The notes under the pieces are model-generated. The model searched no databases, was not told where the DNA came from, and saw only the letters and a list, made by a program, of their open reading frames with translations. The position numbers and the translations under genes were made by a program. A stretch of DNA of 64,000 nt from NCBI RefSeq assembly GCF_008365315.1, contig NZ_CP043506.1, positions 186,001-250,000 of the forward strand. The letters run 5' to 3'. Each line of letters begins with the position of its first letter. Position 1 is the first letter of the stretch. The DNA comes from Acetobacter vaccinii. GTDB lineage: Bacteria > Pseudomonadota > Alphaproteobacteria > Acetobacterales > Acetobacteraceae. Positions 19,398-28,550 of this stretch are shown here, one piece after another.

Positions 19398-19646
19398 CCG
19401 TCTTCTTTCCTGCCTGCTATCACCCCGCCGCGCACAGGTGCCACAGGGTGGGAACGCCGCCGCAGCAACGTTGCATGTCCTTTTGTCTGGCCGCAACCAT
19501 AACAGGCACGCCCCACGAAAAACAGCGCAGCCAGTACCTCAGCCCCCCACCAGGAAGCAAACAGCGTTGTCTCACCTGCATGAAGCCCTTACACAACAGG
19601 GATGAGAATCTGGCGCACGCGCCCTGCCTTGCAAGGAGTTGCCACC

Positions 19647-20348
19647 ATGGCTGGTCTTCCAAACCCTTCCTTCTCCAGCACGTTGGGGGCCGTTGCCCGC
19701 CGCCGTGTGGCGGCCGGTCTGACCCTGCTGGGCGGGCTGATGCTGAGCGCTTGCGCCATAACACCCCAGCAGGAAGCCTATGAGGCAGCTTTGGCCAAAG
19801 CGCGCACGGCGCCCAGCCTGTGTGTGCCGGACATCTATGCCCCGCTGGTGGCGGAAGCTTACCTGAAAGCTCATGAAAACGGGTCTGCCGATGTGCGCGA
19901 CACCTCCAGCCTGCCCGATGCCCCCGCACCCAAGCTGGAAATTTCTAACGTTTCCACCCTACCGGACGTCAACTTCCCGCCCTATTCCCAGCGGGAATGC
20001 CGCATGACGGTCAAAGACGGTACCAACCCGCCCGAAACCGGGTTCCTGACCGTTGCCTACTTCATGCATGGGGGGCAGGTGGATTCCTCCCTCGCACGTT
20101 GGGATTCAGACGCCACAATTTCGCACTATTATGACGCGCTGAAGGAAAAGATCAGCAAAGGCGTGGACATGAACAACCCCACCCTTAAAGCCTGCATGGA
20201 ACACTACCCAGCCCTGCACCCCGACAGCACGGACCCCATTGTGCAGCAGGCCGCAGTCAGCCTGCGCGCCCTGCTTGTGCGCCGCTGCCTGGCCGACCAT
20301 GCCGCGTTGCAGAACCTCTATTCCGACATGTATTTCATCCACCGCTGA
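19647..20348 (+). CDS. Lipoprotein of unknown function
   Basis: A 233-residue predicted lipoprotein. N-terminus MAGLPNPSFSS precedes a twin-Arg-containing hydrophobic signal with the lipobox LMLSAC. The mature part has CVPD, RECRMTV, KACMEHYPALHP and VRRCLADH, four further cysteines in all. No family recognised. AAGGAG eight bases before the ATG fixes the start. A Bsp-type phosphatase-like gene follows after about 100 bases. Confidence 0.75.
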   Translation: MAGLPNPSFSSTLGAVARRRVAAGLTLLGGLMLSACAITPQQEAYEAALAKARTAPSLCVPDIYAPLVAEAYLKAHENGSADVRDTSSLPDAPAPKLEISNVSTLPDVNFPPYSQRECRMTVKDGTNPPETGFLTVAYFMHGGQVDSSLARWDSDATISHYYDALKEKISKGVDMNNPTLKACMEHYPALHPDSTDPIVQQAAVSLRALLVRRCLADHAALQNLYSDMYFIHR

Positions 20349-20447
20349 CCCACCGCCCGGCAGAATGCCCTGGCACCCCCTTTGCGGGGCCGGGCCAGAA
20401 GCGCATGCTGCCCACCCCGGCCACACCGCACAGGATTAAACGCCACC

Positions 20448-20783
20448 ATGCATTGCCATCATCTCAGCCCGGATTTTGCTGTTTCCCCGCAGATTTCTGT
20501 CAGTGACATTCCCACCATCCGCGCAGCAGGGTTCAAGACCGTGATCTGCAACCGCCCCGATGGTGAGGAAAAGAACCAGCCCGACACCGCCACGATCGCC
20601 AAGGCCGCGCAGGATGTCGGGCTTGTCTTTCTGGCGCTGCCCATCCAGGCCGGGCACCCGCCGTCATCCGATGTCGTGATTGAAACGCAGGAAGCCATCA
20701 ACACCCTGCCCGGCCCCATCTTTGCCTATTGCCGCACGGGCAATCGCTCGTCCCAGGCATGGACTCTGGCGACCCAGAAATAA
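20448..20783 (+). CDS. TIGR01244-family phosphatase/sulfurtransferase-like protein (DUF442)
   Basis: A 111-residue protein of the TIGR01244 / beta-lactamase-hydrolase-like (BLH) phosphatase family. The fold is that of small dual-specificity phosphatases: ISVSDIPTIRAAGFKTVICNRPDGEE at the front and the catalytic loop FAYCRTGNRSSQAW (C-x5-R) near the end. In related systems the domain is linked to sulfide oxidation, but here it stands alone. A start at ATG 20448 removes an unsupported N-terminal extension. Confidence 0.88.
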   Translation: MHCHHLSPDFAVSPQISVSDIPTIRAAGFKTVICNRPDGEEKNQPDTATIAKAAQDVGLVFLALPIQAGHPPSSDVVIETQEAINTLPGPIFAYCRTGNRSSQAWTLATQK

Positions 20784-20846
20784 CATCAGCCCCCACACAT
20801 CCTGTCCGCAGGGGTATGGGGGGTGAGTTCACGTTTTTTTGATAAT

Positions 20847-20878
20847 CCTGTCAGACGGAAATAATCCCGCCTGACAGG
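20847..20878. terminator. Hairpin between convergent genes
   Basis: CCTGTCAG (20847-20854) pairs with CTGACAGG (20871-20878), with three further partly paired bases inside. A T-run (20834-20840) lies on the left side, which reads as an A-run after the hairpin on the minus strand. Probably a shared transcript end. Confidence 0.5.
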
Positions 20879-20895
20879 CGTGGACTGCGGTAGTT

Positions 20896-21315
20896 TCAGG
20901 CAGGTTCCTGCCACCCGCCCATGTCACACAATCGTGCCCAGTGCTCGTCCGAAACCGGACAGACAGAAAGCCGGGACTGCCTGACAAGCGCCAGCTCCGC
21001 CAATGCGGGCTCTTCCTTGATCCGGGCCAGGGTCACCGGGTAGGGCATGGGGCCGACAGCCCGGACATCCACACACACCCAGTTCCCGCTCTCGGCCGTT
21101 GGGTCGGGATAGGCATCACGCACAATGTCCACCACACCGACAATCGCCCGCTGGACGTTGGAGTGATAAAAAAATGCGCGGTCACCTACCTTCATGGCGG
21201 CAAGGTTTTTCTTGGCCTGATGGTTGCGCACCCCTGTCCATGGCTCCACGCCATTGGCCACCTGTTCCGCCCAGCTAAAGGCGTCAGGCTCACTTTTAAC
21301 AAGCCAGTAGGCCAT
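20896..21315 (-). CDS. EVE domain-containing protein
   Basis: A 139-residue single-domain EVE protein (PUA-like fold; known relatives bind modified DNA or RNA bases such as 5-methylcytosine derivatives). The family hallmarks are YWLVKSEPDAFSW at the start, GVRNHQAKKNLAAMKVGD, FFYHSNVQRAIVGVVDI and the final SRLSVCPVSDEHW. It follows the yciI-like gene by two bases on the same strand, so they form an operon. Stand-alone EVE proteins are common in proteobacteria and their role is not settled. Confidence 0.93.
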   Translation of the reverse strand: MAYWLVKSEPDAFSWAEQVANGVEPWTGVRNHQAKKNLAAMKVGDRAFFYHSNVQRAIVGVVDIVRDAYPDPTAESGNWVCVDVRAVGPMPYPVTLARIKEEPALAELALVRQSRLSVCPVSDEHWARLCDMGGWQEPA

Positions 21316-21317
21316 GG

Positions 21318-21611
21318 CTACGCCACCATCTGCCCGTCGCGGAAGACCGCACGCAGGGGGCGCACCACAACGCTTTCAAACAGGTTGACCCCGGCGTAGG
21401 GGTCAGCCGCGGCAAACCCTTCAGCACTTTCGCGGTCTGGAACATCCAGCACAATCAGGCTGCCGGACGGGTTGCCCTGAGCATCCAGCTGCGGGCCCGC
21501 GAACTGAATGGACGCCTTGTGGCTTTCCAGAAACGCCAGATGTTGCGCGCGGGTGGCTTTACGCAGTTCCAGCGCACCAGGGCGATCTGTGCAGATAATG
21601 GCAAACAGCAC
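21318..21611 (-). CDS. YciI-like protein
   Basis: A 97-residue YciI/YCII-family protein (dimeric alpha/beta ferredoxin-like fold, usually of unknown substrate). The reading starts at GTG (LFAIICTDRPGALELRK) with GGAAGGAA upstream. The conserved His in AQHLAFLESHK and Asp in FAAADPYAGVNLF are candidate active-site residues of this family. The frame is open further upstream to 21728, but that extension does not look like YciI. The downstream EVE gene is almost touching. Confidence 0.9.
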   Translation of the reverse strand: MLFAIICTDRPGALELRKATRAQHLAFLESHKASIQFAGPQLDAQGNPSGSLIVLDVPDRESAEGFAAADPYAGVNLFESVVVRPLRAVFRDGQMVA

Positions 21612-21726
21612 CGTATTTTTCCTTCCGCTTGTGTCGTCATGGCAGAACGCCCATGAAGAACTACGCCGTGTCAAGAGCCAGTTCGTCTTGTAAGGAAGGC
21701 GCGGGCAATCCCCTTCCATCGCGCGC

Positions 21727-22557
21727 ATGAATATGGAAAGGAGAACTGCCGAACATGACCAACCAGATGGAGCGGACCCCCTTTTGAGCGCCTCACCGTC
21801 CCTTGTCGCGCGGACTGGCGGTTTTTTTCACCGCTACGCCAATCCCGGCCGGTTTCTGAAACTGGGCGCACATCTTCAACCATGGCTGACCTGGCCAGCA
21901 CTGCTGCTGACACTGGGGGGGCTTGGCTGGGGGCTGTTTTTCTCCCCCGCGGACTGGCAGCAGGGCGATTCCGTGCGCATCATGTATGTGCATGTGCCTG
22001 CCGCCATGCTGGCCTCGGCCGGATATGCCGGGCTGGCGCTATGCGGCCTGCTGTCCCTGGTGTGGCGCCACCCGCTGGCTGACCTTGCTGCGGTCGAGAT
22101 CGGGCCGGTCGGAGCCTGCATAACCGCGCTGTGCCTGGCCACCGGGTCGCTCTGGGGCAAACCGATGTGGGGCACGTGGTGGGTCTGGGACGCCCGGCTG
22201 ACATCCGTGCTGGTACTGTTCTTCCTCTATCTGGGCCATATCGCCCTGATCCGCGCGTTTGATGACCCGCAACGCGGCTACCGGGCTGCTGCCATTCTGG
22301 CCCTGGCGGGCGCAGTGGACCTGCCGATCATCAAATTCAGCGTGCAGTGGTGGAACACCCTGCATCAGCCCGACAGCATTACCCTGACCGGGGCCCCCAC
22401 CATGTCCAGCTCCATGCTGTGGCCGCTGGCTCTGTCCACACTTGGGTTCTCACTCGGTTTTGCAGCCATTGTCGTGGCCCGCACGCGCGCCGCCGTCATG
22501 GAAAGCCGTATTCGGGCGCTGCTGTCCTCCCCCCGCCGCAAGGGACAGGCCCAATGA
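21727..22557 (+). CDS. ccmC: Heme transporter/maturation protein CcmC
   Basis: Inner-membrane protein of the system I cytochrome c maturation pathway; it binds heme and passes it to CcmE. The tryptophan-rich motif WGTWWVWDARLTS is at about residues 149-161, with conserved His in VHVPAAM and FSVQWWNTLHQP. Six transmembrane helices are visible. The start is uncertain: ATG 21727 has no good Shine-Dalgarno. AAAGGAGA at about 21737-21744 instead leads a ten-codon frame from ATG 21755 whose TGA overlaps an in-frame TTG at 21784 (TTGA), which could be the real, coupled start. No ccmA or ccmB gene precedes it. Confidence 0.95.
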   Translation: MNMERRTAEHDQPDGADPLLSASPSLVARTGGFFHRYANPGRFLKLGAHLQPWLTWPALLLTLGGLGWGLFFSPADWQQGDSVRIMYVHVPAAMLASAGYAGLALCGLLSLVWRHPLADLAAVEIGPVGACITALCLATGSLWGKPMWGTWWVWDARLTSVLVLFFLYLGHIALIRAFDDPQRGYRAAAILALAGAVDLPIIKFSVQWWNTLHQPDSITLTGAPTMSSSMLWPLALSTLGFSLGFAAIVVARTRAAVMESRIRALLSSPRRKGQAQ

Positions 22558-22718
22558 CCCATCTTCCCTATATTCTGGCCAGCTACGGGCTGGCTGCTGC
22601 CATGGCTATTGTGCTCTCCCTTGGGGCGGCTCTCCGCCTGCGCCGCGCCCGCGCCCGGCTGGCAGCCCTTGAGCAGACAGCAACCCCACGCCCCGTACAG
22701 GCTACCCCCGCATCATGA
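22554..22718 (+). CDS. ccmD: Heme exporter protein CcmD
   Basis: A 54-residue single-span protein (MTHLPYILASYGLAAAMAIVLS then Arg-rich RLRRARARLAALEQ), the standard look of CcmD, which helps release holo-CcmE from the CcmABC complex. It overlaps ccmC and ccmE by four bases on each side (ATGA). Confidence 0.92.
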   Translation: MTHLPYILASYGLAAAMAIVLSLGAALRLRRARARLAALEQTATPRPVQATPAS

Positions 22719-23245
22719 CCCGCAAGACCCGTCGCCTCTGGCTTGTTATCGCCTGTGTCGCCTGCCTTGGTACTGCGGCAGGGCTTATCCTGCGGGCTTT
22801 TTCCTCCGATATCGTGTTTTTTGTCACGCCATCGCAGGTTGCCGCTGCCCCGCCGCCAGCTGACCGTGCTGTCAAGCTGGGGGGTATGGTTGTCGCAGGC
22901 TCTGTCCACCGCGAGCGTAAAGGTGAAACCCCAGTCGCCACCTTTGATGTCACAGACGGACAGGCTGCCGTAACCGTGCATTACGAAGGGATCCTGCCCG
23001 ACCTGTTCCGCGAAGGGCAGAGTGTTGTTGCCATTGGCACGGCCACGTCGGGGCATGACTTCACGGCCTCCGAAGTACTTGCCAAGCATGACGAGACCTA
23101 CATGCCCAAGGAAGTGGCAGAAGCCCTGAAAAAAGCAGGCAAATGGGACCCCCGCTTTGGCGCCCCCCCCAGTGCCGAAAGCTGGAACACCATGACCGTG
23201 CAGGACGCGCGCAAAAACATTGCCGCCCCCCCGGCTACCCCCTGA
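22715..23245 (+). CDS. ccmE: Cytochrome c maturation heme chaperone CcmE
   Basis: Periplasmic, membrane-anchored heme chaperone. After an N-terminal anchor (about residues 9-27) comes the OB-fold domain with VKLGGMVVAGSV and VHYEGILPDLFREGQSVVA. The covalent heme-binding His is His125 in LAKHDETYMPKE, followed by Tyr129 in the H-x3-Y motif. Length 176 residues. A 52-base gap separates it from ccmF. Confidence 0.97.
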   Translation: MTRKTRRLWLVIACVACLGTAAGLILRAFSSDIVFFVTPSQVAAAPPPADRAVKLGGMVVAGSVHRERKGETPVATFDVTDGQAAVTVHYEGILPDLFREGQSVVAIGTATSGHDFTASEVLAKHDETYMPKEVAEALKKAGKWDPRFGAPPSAESWNTMTVQDARKNIAAPPATP

Positions 23246-23297
23246 TACAGACCAGAACCGCGAGAATTTTGTTTTCTGACATGCCAAGCGCCACACA

Positions 23298-25283
23298 ATG
23301 CTGAGCCCTGAACTCGGACACTACGCCCTTGCCCTGGCCTGCGTGCTGGCTGCCGTGCAGGGTATCCTCCCCCTTATTGGTGCGCACCGGCGCGATGTGC
23401 GGCTGATGGGGCTGGCCCCTGGCCTGGCCTGTGGGCAGTTTATTGCCCTTGTGGCCTCCTTTGCCTGCCTGATCCATGCGGCTGTCACGGACGATTTTTC
23501 GGTCCAGAACGTGGCGGCCAACAGTGCTGTCTCCAAGCCGCTGCTGTATAAAATTACCGGCGTGTGGGGCAACCACGAAGGCTCCATTCTGCTCTGGGCG
23601 CTTATTCTTGGCCTGTGCGGTGCGGCTGTGGCGGCTTTTGGGCGGTCCCTGCCATCTGCCCTGCGGGCGCGGGTGATTGCCGTACTAGGGCTGGTGGCCA
23701 CGGGGTTTGAGCTGTTCTGCCTGACAACATCAGACCCCTTTGCCCGCGTCTGGCCCGCCCCGCTGGATGGCCAGGGCATGAACCCCCTGTTGCAAGACCC
23801 CGGTCTGGCCTTCCACCCGCCTATTCTCTACACCGGCTATGTCGGCTTTGCCGTGCCGTTTGCCTTTGCCATCGCAGCCCTGATGGAAGGGCGTGTGGAT
23901 GCCGCCTGGGGCCGCTGGGTACGCCCCTGGGCCGTGGCTGCCTGGTGCTTTCTGACATGCGGTATCGCCATGGGATCATGGTGGTCTTACTACGTGCTGG
24001 GCTGGGGCGGTTACTGGTTCTGGGACCCGGTGGAAAATGCCTCCCTCATCCCATGGCTGACAGGCACGGCACTGATCCATTCCGCCATTGTTGTGGAAAA
24101 ACGCGAGGCACTGAAAATCTGGACCGTGCTGCTGGCCATTGGCACATTCTCCTTTTCGCTCTCTGGTACGTTTCTGGTCCGCTCAGGCATCCTCAACTCC
24201 GTGCATGCCTTTGCCAATGACCCCGCGCGGGGTGTGTTCATTCTGGGCCTGCTGGGACTGGTTATCGGTGGGTCGTTCCTGCTGTTTGCCTACCGCGCAC
24301 CGTCGCTGACGGCGGGTGGTCTGTTTGCCCCCGTCTCGCGCGAGGGGGCTCTGGTGCTCAACAACATCCTGCTCTGCTCTCTCTGCGCTGTGGTGCTGAC
24401 TGGCACGATGTACCCGCCGTTCATGGCGCTGCTGGCGGGACGCACGCTGTCCGTGGGCAAACCTTTCTTTGACGCCACGACCATCCCGCTGGCGCTGCCG
24501 CTATTCATTTTCATGGGGTTTGGCCCGATGCTGCCGTGGAAGCGGGCGCACCTGTGGCCGGTGCTGAACAAGCTCTGGCTGGCCACCGGGCTGACAGGTG
24601 TTGCCGCCCTGATTGCCGCACGGAACCTGTCTGGCGCGCTGCCGGTACTGTGTGCAGCAGCGGCTGTGTGGATTATCGCAGCAAGTGTGTCCGATATTGC
24701 AGGGCGGATTGCCCTGTTGCGTGCCCCCCTGCTGACAAGCCTTGCCCGCGCCCGCGCCCTGCCCCGCTCCATTATTGGCGCAGCCATAGCCCATGCCGGA
24801 GTTGGCATTACAGTGCTGGGGCTTGCCGCCATGTCGCAGGCACAGCACCTGATTGTCGAAGTGCCGGTTGGCACCACCGAACATCTGGCCGGGTATGACT
24901 GGACCCTGACAGATGTGCGGGAAGAACCCGGCCCCAACTACACTGCCCTGACTGCCACGCTGGAAGTCCGCCGTGGGGGGGCTGTCATCGCGCTGCTCCG
25001 CCCCTCCAAACGCAGCTTCAACAGCCAGAACCAGACCACCACCGACGTTGCTATCCACACCAATCTGCTGGCTGACCTTTATGGTGTGCTGGGTGACAAG
25101 CACGGAACAGATGCCAACCCAACCTACGTACTGCGGCTGCATTACAACCCGCTGGCCCCATGGATGTGGCTGGGGGCGTTGGTGATGGCATTTGGGGGCG
25201 CACTCTCCCTTTCCGACAGGCGTGTCCGTATAGGTGCTCCGCAACGGGCTCGGCTTTCCTCCACAAAGACAGGTGCGGCATGA
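23298..25283 (+). CDS. ccmF: Cytochrome c heme lyase subunit CcmF
   Basis: Large (661 residues) polytopic membrane protein that, with CcmH and CcmI, ligates heme to apocytochrome c. The WWD motif segment GSWWSYYVLGWGGYWFWDPVENASL is at about residues 226-250, and conserved His residues flank it (LAFHPPILYTGY, TALIHS). The long C-terminal periplasmic part is present. ccmG follows with an ATGA overlap. Confidence 0.97.
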   Translation: MLSPELGHYALALACVLAAVQGILPLIGAHRRDVRLMGLAPGLACGQFIALVASFACLIHAAVTDDFSVQNVAANSAVSKPLLYKITGVWGNHEGSILLWALILGLCGAAVAAFGRSLPSALRARVIAVLGLVATGFELFCLTTSDPFARVWPAPLDGQGMNPLLQDPGLAFHPPILYTGYVGFAVPFAFAIAALMEGRVDAAWGRWVRPWAVAAWCFLTCGIAMGSWWSYYVLGWGGYWFWDPVENASLIPWLTGTALIHSAIVVEKREALKIWTVLLAIGTFSFSLSGTFLVRSGILNSVHAFANDPARGVFILGLLGLVIGGSFLLFAYRAPSLTAGGLFAPVSREGALVLNNILLCSLCAVVLTGTMYPPFMALLAGRTLSVGKPFFDATTIPLALPLFIFMGFGPMLPWKRAHLWPVLNKLWLATGLTGVAALIAARNLSGALPVLCAAAAVWIIAASVSDIAGRIALLRAPLLTSLARARALPRSIIGAAIAHAGVGITVLGLAAMSQAQHLIVEVPVGTTEHLAGYDWTLTDVREEPGPNYTALTATLEVRRGGAVIALLRPSKRSFNSQNQTTTDVAIHTNLLADLYGVLGDKHGTDANPTYVLRLHYNPLAPWMWLGALVMAFGGALSLSDRRVRIGAPQRARLSSTKTGAA

Positions 25284-25855
25284 CAACACCCCCCAGCCCC
25301 CCGACACGCCGCCGCCTGCTCATGGCCCTGCCTCTGGTCGGGGTGGGAGCCGTAGGCGTTGGGTTTTGGAAAATGCTCTCGGGCATGCAAAACGGTGCCT
25401 TTAACCCGCACGACATTAACGCCCCCGTGCTGGACCGCCCTGTGCCCGACTGTACCCTGCCCGGCCTGCCCCCGCAGGACGGCTTTGGCACGGCAGAGCT
25501 GCGGGCTCTAACTGCGCCCGTGCTGGTCAATTTTTTTGCATCTTGGTGCATCCCCTGCCTTGCGGAAATGCCCACGCTGATGACCCTTAAAGACAGGCTC
25601 CCCCTGTGGGGCATTGCCTATAAGGACAAGCCGGATAACGCGGCTGGCTTCCTGCGACATTCGGGCAACCCCTTTACCCGGCTCGGACAGGATAGTGCAG
25701 GCCGCGTGGGCATAGACTGGGGTATTTCTGGCGTGCCAGAGTCCTTTCTGGTCGGCCCCGGTGGCATTATCCGCTGGCATAGTGCCGCCCCCCTGACGGA
25801 AGACACCATAACCAGCACCATCCTGCCTCTGGCCCAGAAGCTGCGGACACCATGA
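25280..25855 (+). CDS. ccmG: Thiol:disulfide interchange protein CcmG/DsbE
   Basis: Periplasmic, membrane-tethered thioredoxin-like protein that reduces the CXXCH heme-binding site of apocytochrome c. Arg-rich N-terminus and one transmembrane helix precede the thioredoxin fold with active site WCIPC (Cys90, Cys93) and the cis-Pro segment SGVPESFLVGPGG. Length 191 residues. It overlaps both ccmF and ccmH by four bases. Confidence 0.95.
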   Translation: MTTPPSPPTRRRLLMALPLVGVGAVGVGFWKMLSGMQNGAFNPHDINAPVLDRPVPDCTLPGLPPQDGFGTAELRALTAPVLVNFFASWCIPCLAEMPTLMTLKDRLPLWGIAYKDKPDNAAGFLRHSGNPFTRLGQDSAGRVGIDWGISGVPESFLVGPGGIIRWHSAAPLTEDTITSTILPLAQKLRTP

Positions 25856-26334
25856 CACCACGCCGCACACTAACAGCCCTGCTGGCAGCCATGGTCCTGG
25901 TCCTGACCCCAAGCTTTGGTCTGGCGGTGGATGACCCGGCGGAAATGCTACCCGACCCACAGGCGGAAAGCCGGGCCGAGGCCATAGGCGCACAGCTACG
26001 CTGTCTGGTCTGCCAGAACGAATCCATTGAGGACAGCAGTGCAGGACTAGCGCGTGACCTGCGCCGCGTTGTGCGCGAGCATGTCGCCAAAGGTGAAAGC
26101 AACCAGCAGATCATGGACTGGATGGTCAGCCGGTATGGTGCCTTCATCCGGCTACGCCCTGCTTTTTCCCTAGGCACGCTGCTGTTGTGGAGCATGCCCG
26201 CTCTGGCCTTGTTGATCGGGTGTGCTGCGGCCTTTGTGTTTTATCGCCGCCGGGCCACAGCCCCACCACCCCCGCCACTGACCGAGGATGAAAAAGCCCG
26301 CCTGGCCTCGCTGACAAAGGACGGACCCGCATGA
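25852..26334 (+). CDS. ccmH: Cytochrome c maturation protein CcmH
   Basis: Membrane-anchored periplasmic thiol-disulfide protein of heme ligation. Signal peptide, then the LRCLVCQNES motif with Cys51 and Cys54, a three-helix domain (ARDLRRVVREHVAKGESNQQIMDWMVSRYG), and one C-terminal transmembrane helix. This is the short CcmH; the TPR part is encoded separately as ccmI, as in most alphaproteobacteria. Confidence 0.95.
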   Translation: MTPRRTLTALLAAMVLVLTPSFGLAVDDPAEMLPDPQAESRAEAIGAQLRCLVCQNESIEDSSAGLARDLRRVVREHVAKGESNQQIMDWMVSRYGAFIRLRPAFSLGTLLLWSMPALALLIGCAAAFVFYRRRATAPPPPPLTEDEKARLASLTKDGPA

Positions 26335-27062
26335 TCTGGCTTTCCATCGCCGCACTCAGCCTTCTGGCGCTGGCACCAGCCATATGGGCGCTCCTTCGTC
26401 GCCAGCATGTCCTGCATGACGAACGCACAGCCGCGCTGACCCTGCACGAAGCCCAGTTGGGCGAGGTCGAGCGTGACCTGACAATCGGCCTGATTGCCCC
26501 CGAGGAACACGCCGTGGCCCGGCTGGAAATCCAGCGCCGTATTCTGGCCGCCGACATGGCCCCCACAGGCGGCAGCACGGCCAGTTCAACCCGTCTGGCG
26601 TGGCTGGGTCTGACCCTGACACCCATTGCAGCAACCCTGCTGTACCTGACCAATGGCTACCCCACCCTGCCTGCCCAGCCCCTTGCCCCGCGCCTTGCCG
26701 CACAACAGGCGCAGGCTGGCCGGGAAGATGCCATTGTCGCACAGCTCAGACAGGCTCTAACCACCCTACCAGACACCGACCCCAACCGCAGGCAGGGGTA
26801 TCTGCTTTTAGGGCAGGCAGAAGCCGCGCGTGATCATTACGAGGAAGCCGCACAGGCCTGGGGCCATGCGCTGGCTCTTGGGTTTGAACCGGAACTGGCT
26901 GCCCGCACGGCAGAAGCCATGACACGGGCCAGCCACCGCGTAACGCCCGAAGCTCTGGCCCTGTTCCGTAAGGCGCTGGATACCGCCCCAAAGACCGTAC
27001 CATGGCGCGATGCGGCACAGGCCCGCATTGCTCAGGGCGAGCACGATCAGGATAACCCCTGA
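26331..27062 (+). CDS. ccmI: Cytochrome c maturation protein CcmI (TPR)
   Basis: Apocytochrome c chaperone. Two N-terminal transmembrane helices (about residues 1-20 and 83-104) flank a cytoplasmic loop with the family pattern LHEAQLGEVERDLTIGLI. The periplasmic C-terminus has TPR-like helices (RRQGYLLLGQAEAARDHYEEAAQAWGHALAL). Last gene of the ccm operon, with a strong hairpin after its stop. Confidence 0.9.
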   Translation: MIWLSIAALSLLALAPAIWALLRRQHVLHDERTAALTLHEAQLGEVERDLTIGLIAPEEHAVARLEIQRRILAADMAPTGGSTASSTRLAWLGLTLTPIAATLLYLTNGYPTLPAQPLAPRLAAQQAQAGREDAIVAQLRQALTTLPDTDPNRRQGYLLLGQAEAARDHYEEAAQAWGHALALGFEPELAARTAEAMTRASHRVTPEALALFRKALDTAPKTVPWRDAAQARIAQGEHDQDNP

Positions 27063-27080
27063 TCCCTTTGCTTGCGTCTG

Positions 27081-27113
27081 AACCGTGCCTGCCCCTTCAG
27101 GCAGGCACGGTTT
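27081..27113 (+). terminator. Terminator of the ccm operon
   Basis: AACCGTGCCTGCC (27081-27093) pairs perfectly with GGCAGGCACGGTT (27100-27112) around a six-base loop, ending in TTT. It starts 19 bases after the ccmI stop. Confidence 0.85.
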
Positions 27114-27327
27114 GGCGCTTGTATTTCTTGCAAATGACTAAACTCTAAAGGGCTTATTCCGTAGCGGTTTCACCGGGAGCGATAACGCTTGCCGGAACCC
27201 CGGCCGTGCATCCGGGATGCATCCGTAAGACCGGACACGCTATCCCCAACAGCAGCCCCATACAGCTGTGGGACTTTTGCGGGGCCTTGCCTTAGCAGTC
27301 CGCAAGCAGCACAGCCTCAAGCCTCGC

Positions 27328-27855
27328 TTAAAAGCCGCTTCCCTGCCGGGCTGTTGTACGGCTCCAGACATCGTCCTGCGCGCGCCTGTACGGTGGCCGG
27401 GGATGGCAAGAAATAAGATACAGACCCACAGCAAAAACAACGTTGGAAAACGCATTAAACCAGATGGCCATGCCAAAACTGGGGGGCGATGTCAGGGCCT
27501 GATAGAGCACATACAGCGTAAACGGAATGGACAGCACCCGCACGCTAAATAGCATGAGCCGCAGCGGGTTGGGCTTACCCGGCTTGACCAGCACCCGCAG
27601 CCGCCCCAGCCCGATAAAAAACGTCACGCACAGGCACCACACCAGCACGTTAAAAATCATATCGCCAAAGTCGCGCATGCCGGTCATGACAAAGACGGCA
27701 ATGATCGACACTGCCGACAGCAGGACAGATCCAAGCTGACAGCTCATCCCTGCCTCAAACGCAGAAAACCGCTCAGGCAGCCTGTCAGCCAAGGGCTGGC
27801 AGAGTTCATCCAGCAGCCAGTTATCGGCCCGTGTAATGTATTGTCCCACTGTCAT
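27328..27855 (-). CDS. Predicted membrane protein, four helices, function unknown
   Basis: A 175-residue protein with a polar N-terminus (MTVGQYITRADNWLLDELCQ), then about four hydrophobic segments (residues 42-60, 67-84, 100-122, 129-148) and a basic tail. No family recognised. The start ATG is clear. It reads toward the ccm operon terminator. The 265 bases between it and ccmI hold that terminator and no gene. Confidence 0.68.
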   Translation of the reverse strand: MTVGQYITRADNWLLDELCQPLADRLPERFSAFEAGMSCQLGSVLLSAVSIIAVFVMTGMRDFGDMIFNVLVWCLCVTFFIGLGRLRVLVKPGKPNPLRLMLFSVRVLSIPFTLYVLYQALTSPPSFGMAIWFNAFSNVVFAVGLYLISCHPRPPYRRAQDDVWSRTTARQGSGF

Positions 27856-27954
27856 GCTGTAACTTGTAGCGGATTATCCCCTGACGTGCACGTCACCGCG
27901 CTGCAAGGCTGGATGAAAAAAAACGTGTTCCTGCACCCAGCCTGCACTGGGGGA

Positions 27955-28323
27955 TCAGCCCGTATGGGCCTCGTCCGTGGGGACAACGCCCTGCGGGGTT
28001 TTGTCGTTGACGGCTTCGGGCAGGAAATGGGCCAGCGCAGTCAGCACGCTGTCGGCGGGCAGGCCGGTGCGGGACACCAGATCATGCACGACATCGCTGC
28101 CCAGTATGGAGCGGATTTCATCAGGTGTGGCGGGCAGGTTGTCGCTGTGGCCAACCCAGGACCGCACCTTGTCGCCCAGCCCGGCCTGATCGGCTTTTTC
28201 CAGCATGGACTGAATATTCTGCGGCTGAAGCAGGGTCTGTGCCTGCTGTTGCAGCAGGGCCTGCACATCCACACCCAGCAGGCTGCCTACCTTGCCCATC
28301 AGACCGTTCAAAAATTCCGACAT
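27955..28323 (-). CDS. YidB-like (DUF937) protein
   Basis: A 122-residue YidB-family protein. Gln-rich helices (DVQALLQQQAQTLLQPQ) are followed by the family pattern ADQAGLGDKVRSWVGHSDNLPATPDEIRSILG and LVSRTGLPADSVLTALAHFLPEAVN. Cytoplasmic, function not established. AGAAGG lies before the ATG at 28323, which is preferred over longer frames. Confidence 0.88.
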   Translation of the reverse strand: MSEFLNGLMGKVGSLLGVDVQALLQQQAQTLLQPQNIQSMLEKADQAGLGDKVRSWVGHSDNLPATPDEIRSILGSDVVHDLVSRTGLPADSVLTALAHFLPEAVNDKTPQGVVPTDEAHTG

Positions 28324-28550
28324 ATCAGCCTTCTCTTGCTTGCACATATCCGTGCATCGGGGTGACCATTGCGGGCTACAGGCGCGGTGCATGGGGGTTT
28401 ATAAATTTTCCCTCCGCCTGCATGGCCTGCATTCTCCTGCAACAGGATAGCTGATATGCAGTGGAACCCATAAGGAAAAACCACACGATCACGCTACGGT
28501 GGGGATGAATTTTCCCCTTCTCCCGTCAGCCGCAACCTGAAGTAGCCGCC

